Below, piece after piece: positions 60,890-64,000 of a stretch of DNA of 64,000 bases. This stretch comes from an uncultured Acetatifactor sp. (GTDB lineage: Bacteria; Bacillota; Clostridia; Lachnospirales; Lachnospiraceae): contig CANQEH010000002.1 of NCBI GenBank assembly GCA_947594835.1, positions 124,001 through 188,000 on the forward strand, read 5' to 3'. Position 1 is the stretch's first letter; every line of letters starts with the position of its first letter. Both the position numbers and the translations under genes were made by a program. A model generated the notes under the pieces. The model did not search any database. It worked only from the letters and a program-made list of their open reading frames with translations, and had not been told where the DNA came from.

Positions 60890-62287
60890 TCAATATTTGA
60901 TCTGGAAAAGCTGCTCTGCGCTGCCCAGGTAGAAGTACATACCGTCCGGGAGCGCCACGGGCACGTTGGGCGTCAGCTTCTGCCCGTTACCCAGATAGGT
61001 GCCGTTGCTGGAACCCAAGTCCACGATCTCACAGCCCCCTGCGGTCTGCCGGATCTGGCAGTGCACGCCGGAGATGCCCTGGGCGTCCACAGGGAAGCAG
61101 ACATTGCACTTCTGCGGATTTCTGCCCATCACGATGCTCCCGCCCACCGGGTAGCTCTTGTTGGCCAGCATTCCCTTCATGCCGGTGACCACCGCGCTGC
61201 GGGCCTGGGAAGCCGCCGGGGCGTAAGGCTGGGAAGCTCCTTTTGCCGCCTTCTTTTTCTTTCCCAGAAGAAGGATCACAGCCACAACTGCCGCCGCTGC
61301 GACAAGGACGGCGATGAGGACATACACCAGCTGCAGACCGCCCCCTGCCGTCTCTCCCGCGGCTCCTCCCTGTGCGCCGCCCTCCCCTGCCATCTCATAG
61401 GGGAGGCTGTTCTGATCCAGGAAATGGGTCAGCTCCGTCACATTGATGGCGTAATGGTTCTCCTCTGCGCTCTCATACAGGGTGTTGATCACGCTGGCGT
61501 TGTTGATGCCGATCACAAAGCCCTCCTCAGTGACCAGCGGGCCGCCGGAGTTGCCGTGCTTGATGTCCACGTCGATGGAAATCCTGTCCACACCCTTTTT
61601 GACGTCTTTCACAAAACGGGAGATCACGCCCTTTGTGATGGTGGAGTCGCTGACCCCGTACTTGCTGGCGCTACTCAACTCATTTTCCGCGTTGCCCGGA
61701 TAACCCACCGCATAGACCGTATCCCCTGCCATGTCCTCCGACGGCGCGAGCAGCTGCAGGGCCTGCCGCTTGGAGGTGGGACCGTCCACCAGCTCCAGTA
61801 CCGCCAGATCTACTTTGTTGCTGTCGCCCTCCGCTACCACGGTGGCATACTCGTAGTCATTTTTGGCAAAGTAGACACGCAGCTCACATTCCGTTCCGGC
61901 GATGCAGCGGATGTAGACGTTTCCCTCCCCGTCCATCTGCACGTCGTAGGGGATCATCACTGCCTCCCCTTCCCCCGCGTCCATATAGGCGTCGATCACG
62001 TGCTGGTTGGTGACCAGATACTTGGGGTCTTCCCCCGTGGCCCCGATGAAAAAGCCGGATCCGCCGCTGATCTCCTGGCTGCCCAGACTCTCCCCTTTCT
62101 GGAACTCCACGCCGTCGTAGGTGTAATAGAAGCTGGCGTTCTTGACGGCGAACACAATCGCCGCCGTCCCCTCCCTGGCGCCGTTTACGCCGCCGTCCGC
62201 ATAGACCGTGCTCCCCAAAAGGCTGAAGGCGCACAGCACCGCCGTCAGCGCGGCCCAGATACGCATTGCACTCTTTTTCCCTTTCAT
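60890..62287 (-). CDS. Membrane S1-type serine protease with cytosolic FHA domain
   Basis: 465 residues. Signal peptide or anchor 1-31; trypsin/DegP-like domain with His in TNQHVIDAY, Asp in KVDLAVLEL and Ser in KHGNSGGPLV; Gly/Ala linker; helix near 321-345; basic stretch KKKKAAK; then FHA domain (about 380-465) with VMGRNPQKCNV, SGVHCQI and SSNGTYLGNG. The protease faces outside and the phospho-threonine reader faces inside, so it may pass phosphorylation state across the membrane, or the reverse. No PDZ domain. Confidence 0.9.
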   Translation of the reverse strand: MKGKKSAMRIWAALTAVLCAFSLLGSTVYADGGVNGAREGTAAIVFAVKNASFYYTYDGVEFQKGESLGSQEISGGSGFFIGATGEDPKYLVTNQHVIDAYMDAGEGEAVMIPYDVQMDGEGNVYIRCIAGTECELRVYFAKNDYEYATVVAEGDSNKVDLAVLELVDGPTSKRQALQLLAPSEDMAGDTVYAVGYPGNAENELSSASKYGVSDSTITKGVISRFVKDVKKGVDRISIDVDIKHGNSGGPLVTEEGFVIGINNASVINTLYESAEENHYAINVTELTHFLDQNSLPYEMAGEGGAQGGAAGETAGGGLQLVYVLIAVLVAAAAVVAVILLLGKKKKAAKGASQPYAPAASQARSAVVTGMKGMLANKSYPVGGSIVMGRNPQKCNVCFPVDAQGISGVHCQIRQTAGGCEIVDLGSSNGTYLGNGQKLTPNVPVALPDGMYFYLGSAEQLFQIKY

Positions 62288-62338
62288 ACTCCTGTTCCCT
62301 CCTGTCGTACCTTTTCCCTGGTTTCCATGTCAGAGCCC

Positions 62339-63130
62339 TTATCCGATAAATTCCAGCACGATGGCTGTGAAATTGTCCTGGTGGGCGTAGCCCTTTTCTT
62401 TGACGCCGTTTTTCAGCGCCTCCGCCGCCTCCCCCGCCGGGTGCTGCAGCGCTGCGGCGAGCTCCTGGCCCGTCAGCGCGTTATACACCCCGTCGGTGCA
62501 CAAAAGCAGCTTGTCCCCTTTTTCCGGCACCAGGGGCTTGGCGTTTACGTCCGGCGACAATTCCCCCTGGCAGCCGATGTACTGGGCGAGGGCGTCCTTC
62601 TGCGCGTCCTCCCCCGCCTCGTCGTAGGTCAGATCCCCCTCGATCACCCGGTCGATCAGCCGGTTCATGTAATCGCCGTCCTCGTTTAGGGGCGTCAGTC
62701 TCCCGTCCCGGCAGAGATAGACCCTGCTGTCGCCCGCGGTGCACCAGTGGATCCCCTCTTTCGTGCACAGAACCACCACCGCCGTGGAACCGCCGCCTGC
62801 GCCGCTTGCGAGCACATTCCGGTTGATCTCGCAGAGCCCGCGGGACAGATACAGATGTACCGGGACGCCCTCGTCCCGGCCCTTCTGCATGGCCAGCACC
62901 GAAGACACCACATAGGCGCTGACGCGCCCGCCGTCCGTCAGACCGCCCATGCCGTCCGCCACCACGGCGGTAAAGCCGTACCTGGCGATTTCCCCCTTCT
63001 CCACAGAGGAAAATCCGAAGCTGTCCTCCTGATACTCCCTTGCGCCCCGGTCGCTGATGCAGCCGATCCCTATCCGTTTTACCTCCGAGCCCGCAAATTT
63101 CATGCGGACCCACAATCCACCGCGTCTCAT
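62339..63130 (-). CDS. PP2C-family phosphatase
   Basis: 263 residues, soluble. SDRGAREYQEDSFGF, VVADGMGGLTDGGRVSA, GGGSTAVVVLC, TAGDSRVYLC, LLLCTDGVYNALTG and HQDNFTAIVLEF cover the PP2C motifs. ATG 63130 is used; MKFAGSE at 63103 is possible. Lies between the FHA protein and the protease. Confidence 0.9.
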   Translation of the reverse strand: MRRGGLWVRMKFAGSEVKRIGIGCISDRGAREYQEDSFGFSSVEKGEIARYGFTAVVADGMGGLTDGGRVSAYVVSSVLAMQKGRDEGVPVHLYLSRGLCEINRNVLASGAGGGSTAVVVLCTKEGIHWCTAGDSRVYLCRDGRLTPLNEDGDYMNRLIDRVIEGDLTYDEAGEDAQKDALAQYIGCQGELSPDVNAKPLVPEKGDKLLLCTDGVYNALTGQELAAALQHPAGEAAEALKNGVKEKGYAHQDNFTAIVLEFIG

Positions 63131-63157
63131 CCTGTCACGCGCCTCATCTTTTGCTCT

Positions 63158-63742
63158 CTAATAAGTAAAGTCGCCGTTGCAGAAGCTTCTGAACACATAA
63201 GTGGCCGCGCCAATCTGGATCCTGTCGTAATCGTGCAGCTCCACGGGCATCAGCAGCATGGCGTCATTGTGATAGATGTTGTTCTTCCCCTTCCCCAGCA
63301 CGGGGCTTAAGAAAAATCTGCTGCTTTTCGCGTCGTAGGCGATCACGGCATTCCCCTCCGAGGAGACCGCCTTGTCAAAGGAGAGATTGATGTCGAACCT
63401 GCTGCCCCTCCCCACGGAATTCTGCTCTCCGTGGATCTCGAAGGAAAGCCCCTTCTTCTCCCCCTCTGTGACCACCAGCCAGCCGCGCACGGGATTGATC
63501 CCGCTCTCCGTCTCCTCCAGGGCAACCGTCACGCTCATGGCAGAGCCGGACGCGCCGTCCTCCACGGGAACCGTGGGCGGGAACACGTTTCCCTCCCCGC
63601 CTGCGATGGGCACCGTCTTCGGGAAATCCGGCTGTCCGCCCAGACCGATGGGCTGGAAGACGCCCGCCTCCACGTTGCCGCAGTAAGGACATTCCCTGCT
63701 CTGTTTCTCGTCATAGATATGACCTTTGGGACATTGCCTCAT
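63158..63742 (-). CDS. Zinc-ribbon FHA-domain protein
   Basis: 194 residues. N-terminal split zinc ribbon MRQCPKGHIYDEKQSRECPY (Cys, His, Cys-x2-Cys), a linker with two similar TVP blocks (FPKTVPIAGG, FPPTVPVEDG) that may be phospho-threonine sites, then an FHA-like domain (about 85-190) with SVGRGSRFDINLS and VLGKGKNNIYHND. ATG 63742 follows AAGGAGGGATACT. First gene of the locus visible here. Confidence 0.87.
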   Translation of the reverse strand: MRQCPKGHIYDEKQSRECPYCGNVEAGVFQPIGLGGQPDFPKTVPIAGGEGNVFPPTVPVEDGASGSAMSVTVALEETESGINPVRGWLVVTEGEKKGLSFEIHGEQNSVGRGSRFDINLSFDKAVSSEGNAVIAYDAKSSRFFLSPVLGKGKNNIYHNDAMLLMPVELHDYDRIQIGAATYVFRSFCNGDFTY

Positions 63743-64000
63743 AGTATCCCTCCTTTTTTGTAAAATCCCCTGTTTTGCTTTTGGATTAGTATATTTCCTC
63801 TGTTGCTGATATTTTAGCATACCTGGTTTTTGCTATGGTGTGCAAACCTGCACACAGTGACGGTTCCGGCGCCTGGTTCCGCCCGGCCAACGGTTCCGCC
63901 CAGCCGCCTGCCAACTGCCCCGCCCGGCCCCAGCCCGGTTCCTCCCGCCCCAGCCCGGGCCCGCCCCCAGCCAGCCGCCAAAAAACTTGACAACCTGTTT
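63743..64000. other. Upstream region of the signalling locus, with GC-rich low-complexity DNA
   Basis: A possible minus-strand extended -10 (TGCTAAAAT, near 63817-63825) could start the locus. From about 63850 to 63985 the DNA is made of C-rich GGTTCCGCCCGGCC/CCAGCCCG-like repeats without a reading frame of note. CCAAAAAACTTGACA at 63978-63992 repeats a sequence at the other end of the locus. Confidence 0.45.
63978..63992 (+). repeat. 15-bp direct repeat, right flank of the signalling locus
   Basis: Second copy of CCAAAAAACTTGACA. Here it may simply be the -35 region of a promoter reading rightward out of the window. Confidence 0.5.

Overview
This 64 kb window looks like the chromosome of a spore-forming Clostridia member of the Lachnospiraceae type. 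Reasons seen in the sequence are spoIIGA-sigE and sigG, a YlmC/YmxH-type protein, SpoVB, the six-Cys SCIFF peptide with its radical SAM maturase, fused SecDF, an IscS/IscU pair, and a meso-DAP type MurE. The DNA is GC-rich except for an AT-rich island at about 26.27-27.15 kb. Nearly all genes lie on the minus strand; spoVB, sigG, an ECF sigma gene with its partner, and two tiny toxin genes are on the plus strand. No rRNA, tRNA or CRISPR array was seen.

Layout. 0-1.6 kb: iscU (cut by the window edge) and iscS. 1.7-4.0 kb: spoVB, nrdR, ylmC. 4.1-6.7 kb: sigG, an ECF sigma factor with a membrane partner, and a VanZ-like protein. 6.7-8.7 kb: a small conserved gene, sigE and spoIIGA behind a textbook Spo0A-type promoter. 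8.8-21.9 kb: a division and cell wall (dcw) cluster in the order mraZ, rsmH, ftsL-like, two PBPs, mraY, murD, ftsW, murA, ftsQ, ftsZ. 22-26 kb: lgt, ychF, a GT28 glycosyltransferase and a PlsY-like protein. 26.27-27.15 kb: two tandem copies of a probable type I toxin-antitoxin module. 27.2-39.5 kb: rsgA, prkC, prpC, rlmN, rsmB, yugP-like, fmt, def, priA, murE. 39.8-42.5 kb: a 1-phosphofructokinase-like gene and recJ. 42.6-50.8 kb: zinc-ribbon membrane proteins around a three-gene ABC transporter. 50.9-51.1 kb: a 215-bp inverted-repeat element. 51.1-55.5 kb: secDF, SCIFF maturase, SCIFF peptide and a TIGR04086-type membrane protein. 55.7-63.7 kb: a compact signalling locus with three zinc-ribbon Ser/Thr kinases, two PP2C phosphatases, a free FHA protein, a membrane S1-type protease with an FHA tail, a membrane sensor-like protein and an XRE regulator.

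How the parts work together. The left half couples peptidoglycan synthesis and division to sporulation control: SpoIIGA activates pro-SigE in the mother cell and SigG acts in the forespore. The middle is a translation and signalling operon in which PrpC and PrkC are the usual phosphatase/kinase pair that senses muropeptides.

The most unusual material is (1) the duplicated toxin module, whose two 29-residue peptides are identical although the DNA differs; (2) the kinase-phosphatase-FHA-protease locus, whose three kinases all lack the lysine of the canonical HRDxKPxN loop; (3) the 215-bp palindromic element touching the secDF stop codon; and (4) a Cys/Trp/Gly-rich repeated segment upstream of the ABC ATPase. 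Family calls rest on motifs read by eye; no database search was run.
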